A stretch of DNA of 64,000 nucleotides from Pseudomonadota bacterium (GCA_023436885.1 JAEZHI010000004.1:310001-374000), one strand, 5' to 3'; counted from the stretch's first letter, positions 35,616 to 44,931 are shown. Numbers and translations are program-made. The notes: generated by a model from the letters alone, not told the origin.

Positions 35616-36043
35616 CGGAAACTCGACACGATCACCGTTCCATCGCCCGGGAAAAGGCGATCGCTGAAGGCGTCAAGGACGTCGCAGCGGAACTGCGTCT
35701 GATCGACATCGTCAATCTGGTTGTCTACATCCAGCTTGAGAAGCATGGCAATCTCGACGATCTCGTTGCTTCCTCTGTCGAACTCTTCTTCAAACCCGAC
35801 ACGCTTCGCTACGGCTGGCGCGCGGCGATTGATACCGACTGGTCCGGACCGACCACGGTGACCCTCGACATGGAATTTCAGAACCAGGGCGTGACGGTTT
35901 TCTTCAGCCTTGTCCTTGGTCCTCTGAATGCAGGTGTCGAGATCCATTATTTCGCCGTCGCAGGATCTTCTGACGATCCGGAAGAAAATACGCGTCGCCT
36001 CGTCGATGCCATTGCCGACGCGCGCCTCGTTCCCATCAGCTGA
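35612..36043 (+). CDS. Hypothetical protein in flagellar operon
   Basis: 143 aa, starting in the stop codon of flhB (ATGA), so expression is coupled to the export switch. Soluble. It has an N-terminal helical acidic-basic part (AREKAIAEGVKDVAAELRLI) and a beta-rich C-terminal half (WSGPTTVTLDMEFQNQGVTV). I do not recognise the family. Position suggests a flagellar accessory factor, but nothing in the sequence says which step. Confidence 0.7.
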   Translation: MTETRHDHRSIAREKAIAEGVKDVAAELRLIDIVNLVVYIQLEKHGNLDDLVASSVELFFKPDTLRYGWRAAIDTDWSGPTTVTLDMEFQNQGVTVFFSLVLGPLNAGVEIHYFAVAGSSDDPEENTRRLVDAIADARLVPIS

Positions 36044-36123
36044 TAGATCTGACTGACGACGCGAGGCCAGCCTCAGGCAAGATTTCGCATTCATGATCCC
36101 CTCGAACATTCGGAGGGATCGAC

Positions 36124-36504
36124 TTGCAGCCCATCCATCTCTTTGCCCTCGCCTCCCGGCAAGCCGACTGGCTCTCCGTCAGGCAGGCCGCCGTTGCCCA
36201 GAACGTAGCAAACGCCGACACGCCCAAGTATCGCGGGGTCGACGTCGAGCCGTTTGGCGATGTGCTCTCCCAGACCCGGCTTGAGCTCGCGGCGACCAAT
36301 CCCGGACACATGGTCCCGGCCGGTCTTGATTCCGCCGCGGCGGACGTCCGTCGCGAGAAAGGCTGGGAAGTCAGCCACTCGGGAAATTCGGTCAGCCTTG
36401 AACAGGAAATGATCAAGGCCGGCGACATTCACACCAGCTTCTCTCTCAACCGCAGCATCGTCGCAGCTTTCAGCCGCATGCTGACCTCCGCCGTGAAGGG
36501 CTGA
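36124..36504 (+). CDS. flgB: Flagellar basal-body rod protein FlgB
   Basis: 126 aa starting with TTG at 36124 (preceded by GGAGGG at good spacing); the N-terminus QPIHLFALASRQADWLSVRQ and the rod motif VAQNVANADTPKYRGVD leave no doubt. Proximal rod. The C-terminal ISLEQEM-type region is seen as SVSLEQEMIKAGDIHTSFSL. 4 bases separate it from flgC. Confidence 0.95.
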   Translation: MQPIHLFALASRQADWLSVRQAAVAQNVANADTPKYRGVDVEPFGDVLSQTRLELAATNPGHMVPAGLDSAAADVRREKGWEVSHSGNSVSLEQEMIKAGDIHTSFSLNRSIVAAFSRMLTSAVKG

Positions 36505-36508
36505 ACCC

Positions 36509-36925
36509 ATGGACCAACTAACGGCTGCCTTGAAGATTGCGGGGTCGGGCATGCAAGCCCAGTCGACGCGCATGCGCGTCGTTTCGGAAAACCTCGCCAA
36601 CGCTCAGTCGACAGGACGTACGCCCGGTGCCGATCCATATCGGCGCAAGACGGTGACGTTCGCCGACGAGATGGACCGGGCCATGGGGACACCCATGGTG
36701 GTCGTCAAGGACATCGGTGCCGACCGCAGCCCGTTCACGGTGCAGCACGATCCCGGCAATCCCGCTGCCGACGCCAATGGCAACGTCAAGATGCCAAACG
36801 TCAACGTCCTGATCGAACTCAGCGACCTGCGGCAGGCGAACCGGTCCTATTCGGCCAACGTTGAGGCCATCACCCAGGCTCGCTCCATGTTGACGATGAA
36901 CATCGACCTTCTGAGGAACTCGTGA
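36509..36925 (+). CDS. flgC: Flagellar basal-body rod protein FlgC
   Basis: 138 aa. N-terminal rod motif GSGMQAQSTRMRVVSENLAN and the C-terminal MPNVNVLIELSDLRQANRSY with EAITQARSMLTMNIDLL. Forms the proximal rod with FlgB and FlgF. Its stop overlaps the fliE start. Confidence 0.95.
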   Translation: MDQLTAALKIAGSGMQAQSTRMRVVSENLANAQSTGRTPGADPYRRKTVTFADEMDRAMGTPMVVVKDIGADRSPFTVQHDPGNPAADANGNVKMPNVNVLIELSDLRQANRSYSANVEAITQARSMLTMNIDLLRNS

Positions 36926-37260
36926 TGTTGAACCCCATCTCCTCGCTCGATTTCAACCTCGACCGTCTGTCGCCACCAACCTCCACCCAGGCCGTCCGAA
37001 CCGCTGCGCCAGCCGAGGTCGCGTCGTCCGCAACTGCGGCGCCGGTCGATTTCATGGACGTGCTCGCTCAGGTCGCCGGCTCCGCCGTCGGCGATCTCAA
37101 GGCTGGAGAGGCTGCGTCCATCGCGGGCATGGAAGGCAAGATGAGCGTCCAGAACGTGGTCGAAGCGGTGATGTCCGCCGAGAAGTCGCTGCAGACCGCC
37201 CTCGCCGTTCGCGACAAGGTCGTGTCCGCCTACCAGGAAATCGGCCGCATGGCCATTTGA
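36925..37260 (+). CDS. fliE: Flagellar hook-basal body complex protein FliE
   Basis: 111 aa from ATG 36925; a GTG three bases earlier would give one more Met. FliE core: VAGSAVGDLKAGEAASIAGM, then the C-terminal LQTALAVRDKVVSAYQEIGR with the usual NKLVEAYQEIMRM-like ending (here VSAYQEIGRMAI). It links the MS ring and rod. 11 bases before flgG. Confidence 0.93.
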   Translation: MLNPISSLDFNLDRLSPPTSTQAVRTAAPAEVASSATAAPVDFMDVLAQVAGSAVGDLKAGEAASIAGMEGKMSVQNVVEAVMSAEKSLQTALAVRDKVVSAYQEIGRMAI

Positions 37261-37271
37261 GGAGCTCCCAG

Positions 37272-38060
37272 ATGAAAGCGCTCGCCATCGCCGCCACCGG
37301 CATGACTGCCCAGCAGCTCAACGTCGAAGTCATTGCCAACAACATCGCCAATATCAACACGACCGCCTTCAAGCGGTCGCGCGCCGAGTTCACCGATCTG
37401 CTCTACCAGACCCAGCGCATGCAGGGCGTCCCCAATCAGGGCGGTCAGTCCGTCATTCCGGAAGGCGTGCGGCAGGGGCTTGGTGTTCGCGCGGCGGCCA
37501 TCAGAAACCTGCACCTGCAGGGTGGCCTGACGCTGACGGGCAACACCTACGATATGGCGATCGACGGTCGGGGCTGGTTCCAGGTCGACGGACCGAACGG
37601 CGAAACCCTCTACACTCGCTCTGGGGCTTTCAACAAGAACGCCGACGGTCAGCTGGTTACGCTCGACGGTTACGCCGTGCAGCCGGCGATCCTGGTGCCG
37701 AGCACCGCAACTGACGTCACGGTGAATGAATCCGGCGAAGTCTTCGCGACCATTCCCGGTCAAGCCGCTCCGCAGTCCCTCGGGCAGCTCACGCTTGCCA
37801 ACTTCACAAATGATGTCGGCCTCGAGCCGATCGGAGGCAACCTTTATCGGGAGACGCTCGCCTCCGGTACACCGGTTGCAGGCGTTCCGACCGATCCCGG
37901 CTTCGGCAAGATCCGACAGAAGTACCTTGAGGCCTCGAATGTCGACCCTGTGTCGGAGATTACCGAACTGATCTCCGCGCAGCGTGCCTATGAGATGAAC
38001 TCCAAGGTCATCCAGGCAGCTGACTCCATGGCCGGCACGATCTCGAACGGACTTCGCTAA
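37272..38060 (+). CDS. flgG: Flagellar distal rod protein FlgG
   Basis: 262 aa from ATG 37272 (MKALAIAATGM), preceded by GGAG. Rod motif EVIANNIANINTTAFKRSR, the FlgG-specific GNTYDMAIDGRGWFQV and the C-terminal EASNVDPVSEITELISAQRA. Forms the distal rod. An in-frame start 15 bases earlier overlaps the fliE stop and is less likely. Confidence 0.95.
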   Translation: MKALAIAATGMTAQQLNVEVIANNIANINTTAFKRSRAEFTDLLYQTQRMQGVPNQGGQSVIPEGVRQGLGVRAAAIRNLHLQGGLTLTGNTYDMAIDGRGWFQVDGPNGETLYTRSGAFNKNADGQLVTLDGYAVQPAILVPSTATDVTVNESGEVFATIPGQAAPQSLGQLTLANFTNDVGLEPIGGNLYRETLASGTPVAGVPTDPGFGKIRQKYLEASNVDPVSEITELISAQRAYEMNSKVIQAADSMAGTISNGLR

Positions 38061-38078
38061 TACCCGAAAGGCTTTCCC

Positions 38079-38534
38079 ATGAAACGCCTGCTGCTCGCCG
38101 CGCTTCTAGTCCTTGCAGCCTCCCTGCCGGTTGCCGCGCAAATGGTTTCGACATTGCCGGTGCCGGGCGTCACCATCTATCCGGGCGATCCCATCACCGA
38201 GGAGATGCTGACGGATCGTCGTTTTCGCCTGACGCGCGCCTCGCTGGAGGCCGTCGTCGCAGGCCGCGAGCTATTGGTTGGCAAGGTGGCGCGGCGAACA
38301 TTGCTTCCGGGACAGCCGATTACCATCAACGCCATCGAGAGTCCGAAGCTTGTGCGACGCGGTGTACCCGTTCGCCTCGTCTTCACCGAGGGTGGCCTCA
38401 CCATCATCACCTATGCTGAGCCAATGCAATCCGGCAGCGCCGGCGAGGTGATCCGCGTGCGAAACACGGAGTCCGGCACCGTTATTGTTGGCGTCGTTCA
38501 GGCCGATGGTAGCATCGTTGTAGGAAAGAGCTGA
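38079..38534 (+). CDS. flgA: P-ring assembly chaperone FlgA
   Basis: 151 aa, signal peptide at about 1-20 (LLLAALLVLAASLPVAAQ). SAF-type core: LVGKVARRTLLPGQPITINA and LVFTEGGLTIITYAEPM. Short form, containing only the conserved C-terminal part compared with E. coli FlgA (219 aa). Periplasmic chaperone for FlgI, whose gene follows with a one-base overlap. Confidence 0.9.
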   Translation: MKRLLLAALLVLAASLPVAAQMVSTLPVPGVTIYPGDPITEEMLTDRRFRLTRASLEAVVAGRELLVGKVARRTLLPGQPITINAIESPKLVRRGVPVRLVFTEGGLTIITYAEPMQSGSAGEVIRVRNTESGTVIVGVVQADGSIVVGKS

Positions 38535-39871
38535 TGCGCATCCTTCTCGCTGGCGTCGTCGTCAGTTTCATCCTCCTTCAGCCGGCGGCCGCTCAGGACG
38601 GCTCCAGCATGCCGATCACGCTTGATCCGCAGACCGGCGAGGTGACGAGCGTCGTCGACAACGCCCTGCCCTTTGCCGATAGAGATGGTCCCACTTTGCT
38701 CGCTGCGGACATGGCTCCGAGCCCTGCCTTGCCTCCGCCAACGGTCGCTCCGATCGTTCCCCGGGGCGGGCCGGAACCCAGGGCTGCCAGCACGCCCGAC
38801 ACCATGGTCCACGCGCTCGCGCCAGGTGATGTCCGCATCAAGGACATCGCCGCAGTAGAGGGCGTCCGTGAAAACCAGCTCGTCGGATATGGCCTCGTCG
38901 TCGGCTTGCAAGGCACCGGCGATACACTGCGCAATGCAGCTTTCTCGGAGCAGTCGCTACAGTCAATGCTGGAGAAGCTTGGCGTCAATGTGCGCGACAG
39001 TGCGCTCCGCACGCGCAACGTGGCTGCCGTCATCGTCACCGCGGAACTCCCGGCCTTCGCGGGCGCGGGGTCGCGTATCGACGTCAACGTCGCCTCGCTC
39101 GGCGATGCTGCATCGCTGCAGGGCGGCACTCTGGTCATTACCCAGCTGATGGGCGCAGATGGCGAGGTCTACGCCGTGGCGCAAGGGCCGATCGCCGTCA
39201 CTGGCTACAGCGCAGCCGGTATGGCCGAGAGCGTGCAGAAGGGAACCCCGACCGCCGGCCGTATCCCCAACGGCGCGTTGGTGGAGCGAGAGTTGCAGAC
39301 GAGCCTTGATGGTATCGGCACGCTTACATTCAAGCTGCGCAATCCAGATTTCCGCACCGCTGTCCGTATCACAGACGCGATCAACGCCTACAGTAGCCGC
39401 CGCTACGGCGCGCCTGTCGCACAGGAGCGCGACTATCGCACGGTCTCGCTGATCAAGCCCCGTGGCATGTCGGCAGCTCGCTTCATAGCGGAAATCGAAG
39501 GGCTGCCGGTTCGTCCCGATACGCCGGCCCGCGTCGTCATAGATGAACGCTCTGGCACAGTCGTCATGGGTGCGGACGTTCGGATCTCGACCGTAGCCAT
39601 CACTCACGGCAACCTGAGCATTCGAGTCACCGAAACGCCGGTTGCCTCGCAGCCTGCGCCTTTCTCGGACAAGGGAGAGACGGTTGTCCTCCCGCGCACC
39701 ATGGTGGATGCCACAGAGAGTGGCGGCAAGCTCGCCATCATTGGTGGAACCGACCTGCAGACCCTGGTCCGCGGCCTGAACCAGATCGGGCTCAAGCCGA
39801 CCGGCGTCATCGCCATCGTGCAGGCAATGAAGACAGCCGGCGCGCTTCAAGCGGATCTCGTCGTGCAGTGA
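38534..39871 (+). CDS. flgI: Flagellar P-ring protein FlgI with N-terminal extension
   Basis: 445 aa, longer than usual (about 370). Signal peptide at 1-20 (LQPAAAQ). Residues 21-100 are an extra Pro/Ala-rich segment (APSPALPPPTVAPIVPRG) before the family begins at RIKDIAAVEGVRENQLVGYG (101-120). The rest is normal: GLQGTGDTLRNAAFSEQSLQ and the C-terminal GGTDLQTLVRGLNQIGLKPT. Forms the ring around the rod in the periplasm. See findings for the extension. Confidence 0.94.
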   Translation: MRILLAGVVVSFILLQPAAAQDGSSMPITLDPQTGEVTSVVDNALPFADRDGPTLLAADMAPSPALPPPTVAPIVPRGGPEPRAASTPDTMVHALAPGDVRIKDIAAVEGVRENQLVGYGLVVGLQGTGDTLRNAAFSEQSLQSMLEKLGVNVRDSALRTRNVAAVIVTAELPAFAGAGSRIDVNVASLGDAASLQGGTLVITQLMGADGEVYAVAQGPIAVTGYSAAGMAESVQKGTPTAGRIPNGALVERELQTSLDGIGTLTFKLRNPDFRTAVRITDAINAYSSRRYGAPVAQERDYRTVSLIKPRGMSAARFIAEIEGLPVRPDTPARVVIDERSGTVVMGADVRISTVAITHGNLSIRVTETPVASQPAPFSDKGETVVLPRTMVDATESGGKLAIIGGTDLQTLVRGLNQIGLKPTGVIAIVQAMKTAGALQADLVVQ

Positions 39872-39955
39872 GGCAGTTCTGTGGCGGCGACAGCCCCGCG
39901 CAAGACTGCGATGCGATCTTCCTGACATGAAATCAAGGACTGAAGGGGTATCGAC

Positions 39956-40522
39956 ATGACGTCGATCCGACGGCGCACTTTGCTTCGCCTGTTCGCAGCT
40001 ACCATGATGGTTCAGCTCTTCCCCATCGTCGCGCAGGCAACGGAGACAGAGCCAAGTACGGTCTCGCCGGTTGAAACCGATGCGACCAGTCACTCAGGCT
40101 TGGAGATGCGGGCGCTGACCGAGGAGGCGCGTCAATACTGCGTCAATATCCGCGATGTGGCGGCTGACGCCCGCTTTGCCTGGCAGAAGGCGACTCTTGA
40201 AGCGCTCGATAAGCAAGTATCCGAGAAAATTGCCGCTCTCGAAGCCAAGCGCGCCGAGTATGAGACCTGGCTGAAGAAGCGCCAGGATTTTCTCGCCGCT
40301 GCACGTGACGACGTCGTGGCAATCTACGCCAAGATGCGACCAGAGGCTGCCGCCGGTCAACTCACTGCCCTTGACGACGATATGGCGGCCGCCGTGCTCG
40401 CCCGCCTCAACGCGCGCGCCTCCAGCGCCATCCTCAATGAAATGGAACCTGCCCGCGCCTCCCAGCTCGCCAGCGCGCTTGCCGGCATGACCGAGCTGTC
40501 TGCCAAAGGAGAGACCCCTTGA
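39956..40522 (+). CDS. motE: MotE family protein (MotC chaperone)
   Basis: 188 aa, N-terminal signal or anchor (about 8-27), a helical middle (EALDKQVSEKIAALEAKRAEYE) and a C-terminal MgtE-N-like part (VAIYAKMRPEAAAGQLTALD, then AAAVLARLNARASSAILNEM). In Sinorhizobium MotE is a periplasmic chaperone for MotC. motC lies in this same locus at 49831. It overlaps flgH by 4 bases. Confidence 0.9.
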   Translation: MTSIRRRTLLRLFAATMMVQLFPIVAQATETEPSTVSPVETDATSHSGLEMRALTEEARQYCVNIRDVAADARFAWQKATLEALDKQVSEKIAALEAKRAEYETWLKKRQDFLAAARDDVVAIYAKMRPEAAAGQLTALDDDMAAAVLARLNARASSAILNEMEPARASQLASALAGMTELSAKGETP

Positions 40523-41202
40523 AGCGTGCCCTGCTCTTGATCGCCGGACTGACGCTTGCCGGCTGCAACACTTCCAATGATCTCAATACCGAGCCGTCGA
40601 TGTCGCGTGTCGGCGCCGCCTTGCCACTTAATGCGCTGACACCTGAACCGGCAATGTTTCGCGATCCGAATTCGACTTACGTCCACGGTGGCGAAGGGCT
40701 TTTCCGGGATTCGCGTGCTCATCAGGTTGGTGACGTTCTCACTGTCCTGATCCAGATGAACGACAAGGCGGCCCTTGATAACTCATCGGAGCGTTCTCGC
40801 GTGTCGAGTGCCGGAATCGGTGCGGGCTTTGGCTTCTCCGTGGATGGTGATAGTTCCGATGCCAGCTTCAACGGTAGCGCCAATTCCACTTCGAAATCAA
40901 AGGGTGAAGGCGCCATTGAACGGTCGGAGGCTATCAAGGTCACCCTGGCCGCTGTCGTCACCAGTGTGTTGCCCAACGGCAATCTGATCATTTCCGGCTC
41001 GCAGGAGATGCGCGTCAATTACGAAATGCGGGTCGTCAACATCCAGGGCATCGTCCGCCAGCGCGATATCTCCGGCAACAATGTCGTTCCCTACGAGAAG
41101 ATCGCCGAGGCGCGCATTTCATATGGTGGCCGCGGCCGTCTGACCGAGGTGCAGCAGCCGGGCATATTGCATCAGATTTACGATCGCGTGGCTCCTTTCT
41201 GA
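40519..41202 (+). CDS. flgH: Flagellar L-ring protein FlgH
   Basis: 227 aa lipoprotein with TTG start (AGGAGAG ahead). Lipobox LAGC ends at Cys 16 (LLLIAGLTLAGC). FlgH text: GEGLFRDSRAHQVGDVLTVL, then NLIISGSQEMRVNYEMRVVN and GRGRLTEVQQPGILHQIYD. Forms the outer-membrane L ring. The start overlaps the motE stop. Confidence 0.96.
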   Translation: MKRALLLIAGLTLAGCNTSNDLNTEPSMSRVGAALPLNALTPEPAMFRDPNSTYVHGGEGLFRDSRAHQVGDVLTVLIQMNDKAALDNSSERSRVSSAGIGAGFGFSVDGDSSDASFNGSANSTSKSKGEGAIERSEAIKVTLAAVVTSVLPNGNLIISGSQEMRVNYEMRVVNIQGIVRQRDISGNNVVPYEKIAEARISYGGRGRLTEVQQPGILHQIYDRVAPF

Positions 41203-41210
41203 GAGGCAGC

Positions 41211-41735
41211 ATGGCCAAGCTCCCGCTCCCAGTGGCGCGCGAAGCAGCGCCCGCCGAAGCCGATGTCGAGACGCACCGGCCACCACCACCCGAACGGGCT
41301 GCGCTGTTCAAGCCGGCTCTGTTGCTGACGGCCTTGGCAATTGCAGCCGGCCTCGGTCTCGGTACCCATCTTGTCCGCTATGCGCAGATCGCCGATGCGA
41401 CCCGGCAGCAAGACGCCAAGATGACCGGTGAAGGCGCGTCCCCCACGTCCCGCCTTTACCGGCTGAAGCCGATCGTTACCAATCTTACCGAACCCGCTGA
41501 CGTCTGGCTGCGCCTTGATGCTGCGATCGTCTTCGAAGACGAGATGCCAAACTCGGAAGTGGTCTCGGCTGAGATATCCGAAGACATTCTCGCGTTTCTG
41601 AAGACGTTGAAAGTTGGGCAGCTCGAAGGTTCGACCCAGCTTCAGCACCTGCGCGAGGACCTTCGCGACCGTGTCGCCATTCGTTCGGGTGGCGACGTCA
41701 AAGATCTCATCATCGAAAGTCTGGTCGTCCAGTGA
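41211..41735 (+). CDS. fliL: Flagellar basal body-associated protein FliL
   Basis: 174 aa, one membrane helix (about 37-52, LLLTALAIAAGLGLG), then a periplasmic domain with YRLKPIVTNLTEPADVWLRL and the C-terminal LQHLREDLRDRVAIRSGGDV. Stator-associated. Its stop overlaps the GTG start of fliP. Confidence 0.9.
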   Translation: MAKLPLPVAREAAPAEADVETHRPPPPERAALFKPALLLTALAIAAGLGLGTHLVRYAQIADATRQQDAKMTGEGASPTSRLYRLKPIVTNLTEPADVWLRLDAAIVFEDEMPNSEVVSAEISEDILAFLKTLKVGQLEGSTQLQHLREDLRDRVAIRSGGDVKDLIIESLVVQ

Positions 41736-42505
41736 GAAAGCTCCCGCTAGCCCCACTGCTCCTGGCAGTCCCGTTGCTTTTCGCAGCCAGTGCTCCGGCG
41801 TTTGCACAGATCCCCGGCGTCGGTGGCAGCATTCCGGACCTCAGTTCCCTGCTCCCGGCCGGTGAAGGATCTGCCTCGGGGCGCATCGTTCAGCTGATCG
41901 CGCTGCTGACGGTCATGTCGGTCGCGCCTGGTCTGTTGATCATGGTGACGAGCTTTACGCGCATCGTCGTGGCCCTGTCGTTCCTGCGCTCCGGCATCGG
42001 TTTGCAGACGACGCCCGCCAATCTCATTCTGATCAGCCTCGCGCTATTCATGACCTTTTACGTCATGGCGCCGACCTTCGATCGGGCTTGGACCGATGGC
42101 GTGTTGCCGCTGACGCGGAACGAGATTTCCGAAGAGGTGGCCTTCGCCAAGATCTCGGATCCATTCCGGGACTTCATGGTCCAGCGCGTCCGCGACAAGG
42201 ATCTGAAGTTGTTTGATGACCTGGCTGCCGAGCATCTCGGCATCAAGACCGAGGACGGCGCAACACCGCTTCGAGTATTGATCCCGGCCTTCATGATCTC
42301 CGAACTGCGGCGCGGCTTCGAAATCGGCTTTCTTATCGCCCTTCCCTTCCTGGTCATCGACATGATCGTGGCCACACTGACCATGTCGATGGGCATGATG
42401 ATGTTGCCTCCAACCGTCTTGTCCTTGCCGTTCAAGGTCCTGTTCTTCGTTCTGATCGATGGTTGGAACATGCTGGTCGGCGGACTGGTGAGATCATTCT
42501 TCTGA
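41732..42505 (+). CDS. fliP: Flagellar export gate protein FliP
   Basis: 257 aa, starts with GTG at 41732 overlapping fliL. Signal-like first segment, then the FliP signature LLIMVTSFTRIVVALSFLRS and the C-terminal GFLIALPFLVIDMIVATLTM with MLPPTVLSLPFKVLFF. Part of the FliPQR gate. Last gene of the motA block, before the terminator at 42532. Confidence 0.97.
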   Translation: MRKLPLAPLLLAVPLLFAASAPAFAQIPGVGGSIPDLSSLLPAGEGSASGRIVQLIALLTVMSVAPGLLIMVTSFTRIVVALSFLRSGIGLQTTPANLILISLALFMTFYVMAPTFDRAWTDGVLPLTRNEISEEVAFAKISDPFRDFMVQRVRDKDLKLFDDLAAEHLGIKTEDGATPLRVLIPAFMISELRRGFEIGFLIALPFLVIDMIVATLTMSMGMMMLPPTVLSLPFKVLFFVLIDGWNMLVGGLVRSFF

Positions 42506-42531
42506 CACGCGCTCCCAATTGTGTTGCAAAA

Positions 42532-42566
42532 GCGAAGGCCCGCCCATTGCTGGGGCGGGCCTTCGC
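42532..42566. terminator. Bidirectional terminator between fliP and the glycosyltransferase
   Basis: GCGAAGGCCCGCCC (42532-42545) pairs perfectly over 14 bp with GGGCGGGCCTTCGC (42553-42566), loop ATTGCTG. It stands between convergent genes, 26 bases past fliP and 21 before the end of the minus-strand gene, so it probably serves both. No T-run. Confidence 0.8.
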
Positions 42567-42587
42567 GCATTGTCGAGGTAGCCGTCG

Positions 42588-44723
42588 TCATTCGGCGACG
42601 GCGAAGGCCTCCGGCGGACGGCCGGAGCGGTGGATTTCAATCATTCGCGTAAAGGCCGCTTCGAGGTTACGGGAGTAGCGTTCGATATCAAAGAGCGGAG
42701 ACGTCCTTCGCTCGGCGGCTAGACGGTCCCGGTAACTTGCCAGAAGTCTTGGTTCGGTGGCCAAACGGATAGCCAAAGCCTCGTATTCCTCGATCGACCC
42801 GGCCACAAGCTCCGGCAGGCCTACGGCGTGGTTGAGGCTGGCGGCAACGCGACCAACGAAACTATCTCCCGGCATGGTCAGTACCGGAAGGCCGGCCCAC
42901 AAGGCATCGCTCGCCGTTGTGTGCGCATTGACCGGGAGGCAATCCAGAAAAAGATCGGCATGAGCGTGTCGGCCAAGGTGCTCTGCCAATGCCAGGCGCG
43001 GTGCGAAGATCAGTCGATCGGGATCAACACCACGAGCAACAGCCTCGCGCCTGAGATTGCCGGCAACATGGCGGTTCGGTTCGAACAACCAAAGGACCGA
43101 GCGTGGCAAGGCTGCAAGCAATCGCATCCAGACATCGAAGATCTGCGGCGTCAGTTTATAGCTGTTGTTGAACGAGCAGAACACGAAGGCGCCTTCGGGC
43201 AAACCGCAGGCCGCGCGTGACGGTGGCGCGGCGATGGGGCGCTTGGTGTCGTTCGGCTGGTAGCAGTGCGGCAGTTGAACGATGCGCTCGGAAAAATACG
43301 GTTGATCGGCCATTGGCGCTATCACCTTGTCAGCGATGATATAGTCGGCAAGGCCGTCGCCGAGCGTGCCAGGATAGCCGAGGTAGTTGACCTGCACTGG
43401 CGCCGGACGCCAGGCGAGGATATCGGACCGGCTGTCTTTGGTGTAGCCTTTGAGATCGATCAGGATATCAATGCCGTCGGCGTGGATGGCACGGGCGGCG
43501 GCGGCATTGGGCACGGACGCGATGTCTACGAAACGGTCGAATGCCGTAGCGATGCGTTCGCCTGCGGCACCCTTTTCACTCTTCCCATAAGAATATGCGA
43601 TCACTTCAAATCGAGAGCGATCATGCTGCTCGATGAGTTCGCTCATGAGATAGGTGGTGGCGTGTTCGTAGAAATCGCTGGAGAGGTAGGCGATGCGGAT
43701 ACGTTCGCCTCTGCTTGTCCGATCATCAGCTGCTGACCATAGGCGAGACGAGCCGGAGTCGAAGAAGCGGCGGGCCCAACGGTCGGCGTATCGTTTCTGC
43801 TGTGAGGGCGTTCCGCCGAGTGCCAAAACCTTGAAAGGCGAGTAGTGAAGCTCAGCCTCGAATGACTTTGTGCCGTCGAGTGAGCCGGAGCGCCAGTCGC
43901 ACAGATAACGGCGCAAATGTAGCGCCTCGAATTGAATGGAAAGGTTATCGGGCATCATCGATTCAAGGCGCAAAAGGATAGCAAGCGCCTCGAAAGACTG
44001 TCCATGCTGCTCCAGCAGACTAGCAAGCAGGCGCAACGCCAACCGATGGTCGGGTTCGAAACGCAAGGCTCGCTTTAGTGCTTCGAGAGCCTGAGGGTGG
44101 CGATTGAGCCTTATCATTGCTTCGGCGAGTTGAACGTGCAGATCCGCTGATCGGGGTGTCAGATCCAGGGCCAGCTCATAGGCGTTGGCAGCATCCTCGA
44201 CGCGACCTGCTTCAATGAGAGCCAGGGCCAATCGGGCGTATAGGTTCGCATCCGCCTTGCCGAGAGGCAGAACGCGCGCGAAGGCAATAGCTGCATCGGC
44301 GGGGCGTTTGGCGTCCATCAACAGATTGCCAAGATTGATGAAGGCCTCCTTTGAGTCCGGCGCAAGCTCAACAGCATAACGACTGGTCGCGATCGCCTCG
44401 TCCAAGAAGCCGAGAGAGCGCAACACTCCGCTGAGATTGACCTGGATGGCGGCGTTGGCCATATCAACGGTTGCGGCGTGGCGCAGTAGATCCAGCGCTT
44501 CGTCAAACCGACCTCGATCTCTGGCGATGACACCGAGATGGCTGAGGGCGCCGGCGTGTTCGGGCGATTGACTTAGGATCAGACGGTAGAGCCGCTCGGC
44601 TTTATCGATTTTGCCGCTTTTGTGAAGCAAAGTGGCCTCAACGAACAGCGCACCAAGGGTGGTCGGAGACGACGTGTCGCGAGCCCTGAGATCGAGGGCG
44701 GCGCGGCGATCATGGCGATTCAT
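42588..44723 (-). CDS. TPR-containing SPINDLY-type O-linked N-acetylglucosamine transferase
   Basis: 711 aa from ATG 44723 (GGAAGG ahead). About eight TPR units in residues 30-290 (for example IDKAERLYRLILSQSPEHAG, GRFDEALDLLRHAATVD), then a GT41 catalytic region: RIAYLSSDFYEHATTYLMS, IDILIDLKGYTKDSR, PVQVNYLGYPGTLG, YIIADKVIAPM, GAFVFCSFNNSYKLTPQIF and GLPVLTMPGDSFVGRVAASL. These are the hallmarks of Glyco_transf_41/SPINDLY. It is divergent from the flagellin gene 267 bases away, so flagellin is the likely acceptor. Sugar specificity is not readable. Confidence 0.92.
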   Translation of the reverse strand: MNRHDRRAALDLRARDTSSPTTLGALFVEATLLHKSGKIDKAERLYRLILSQSPEHAGALSHLGVIARDRGRFDEALDLLRHAATVDMANAAIQVNLSGVLRSLGFLDEAIATSRYAVELAPDSKEAFINLGNLLMDAKRPADAAIAFARVLPLGKADANLYARLALALIEAGRVEDAANAYELALDLTPRSADLHVQLAEAMIRLNRHPQALEALKRALRFEPDHRLALRLLASLLEQHGQSFEALAILLRLESMMPDNLSIQFEALHLRRYLCDWRSGSLDGTKSFEAELHYSPFKVLALGGTPSQQKRYADRWARRFFDSGSSRLWSAADDRTSRGERIRIAYLSSDFYEHATTYLMSELIEQHDRSRFEVIAYSYGKSEKGAAGERIATAFDRFVDIASVPNAAAARAIHADGIDILIDLKGYTKDSRSDILAWRPAPVQVNYLGYPGTLGDGLADYIIADKVIAPMADQPYFSERIVQLPHCYQPNDTKRPIAAPPSRAACGLPEGAFVFCSFNNSYKLTPQIFDVWMRLLAALPRSVLWLFEPNRHVAGNLRREAVARGVDPDRLIFAPRLALAEHLGRHAHADLFLDCLPVNAHTTASDALWAGLPVLTMPGDSFVGRVAASLNHAVGLPELVAGSIEEYEALAIRLATEPRLLASYRDRLAAERRTSPLFDIERYSRNLEAAFTRMIEIHRSGRPPEAFAVAE

Positions 44724-44931
44724 CGCGGATCCTTCCAGAAGATGGAGAATGGTCACCGCGTCGCAGGGTTATGCATCTGCCTTGTCCGGGCCTGTTTCCC
44801 CTTGGCTATCGATCTATTCGTTGTGAAAGCCGAAGGTCAGCCTCGCGCAAGCATCGTCCGGCAAGGTGACCTCATGACAGGTTGGATCGCTCAATGATGA
44901 AGAGGGTCCAAGGGCATGATGCCGCTCCTGT

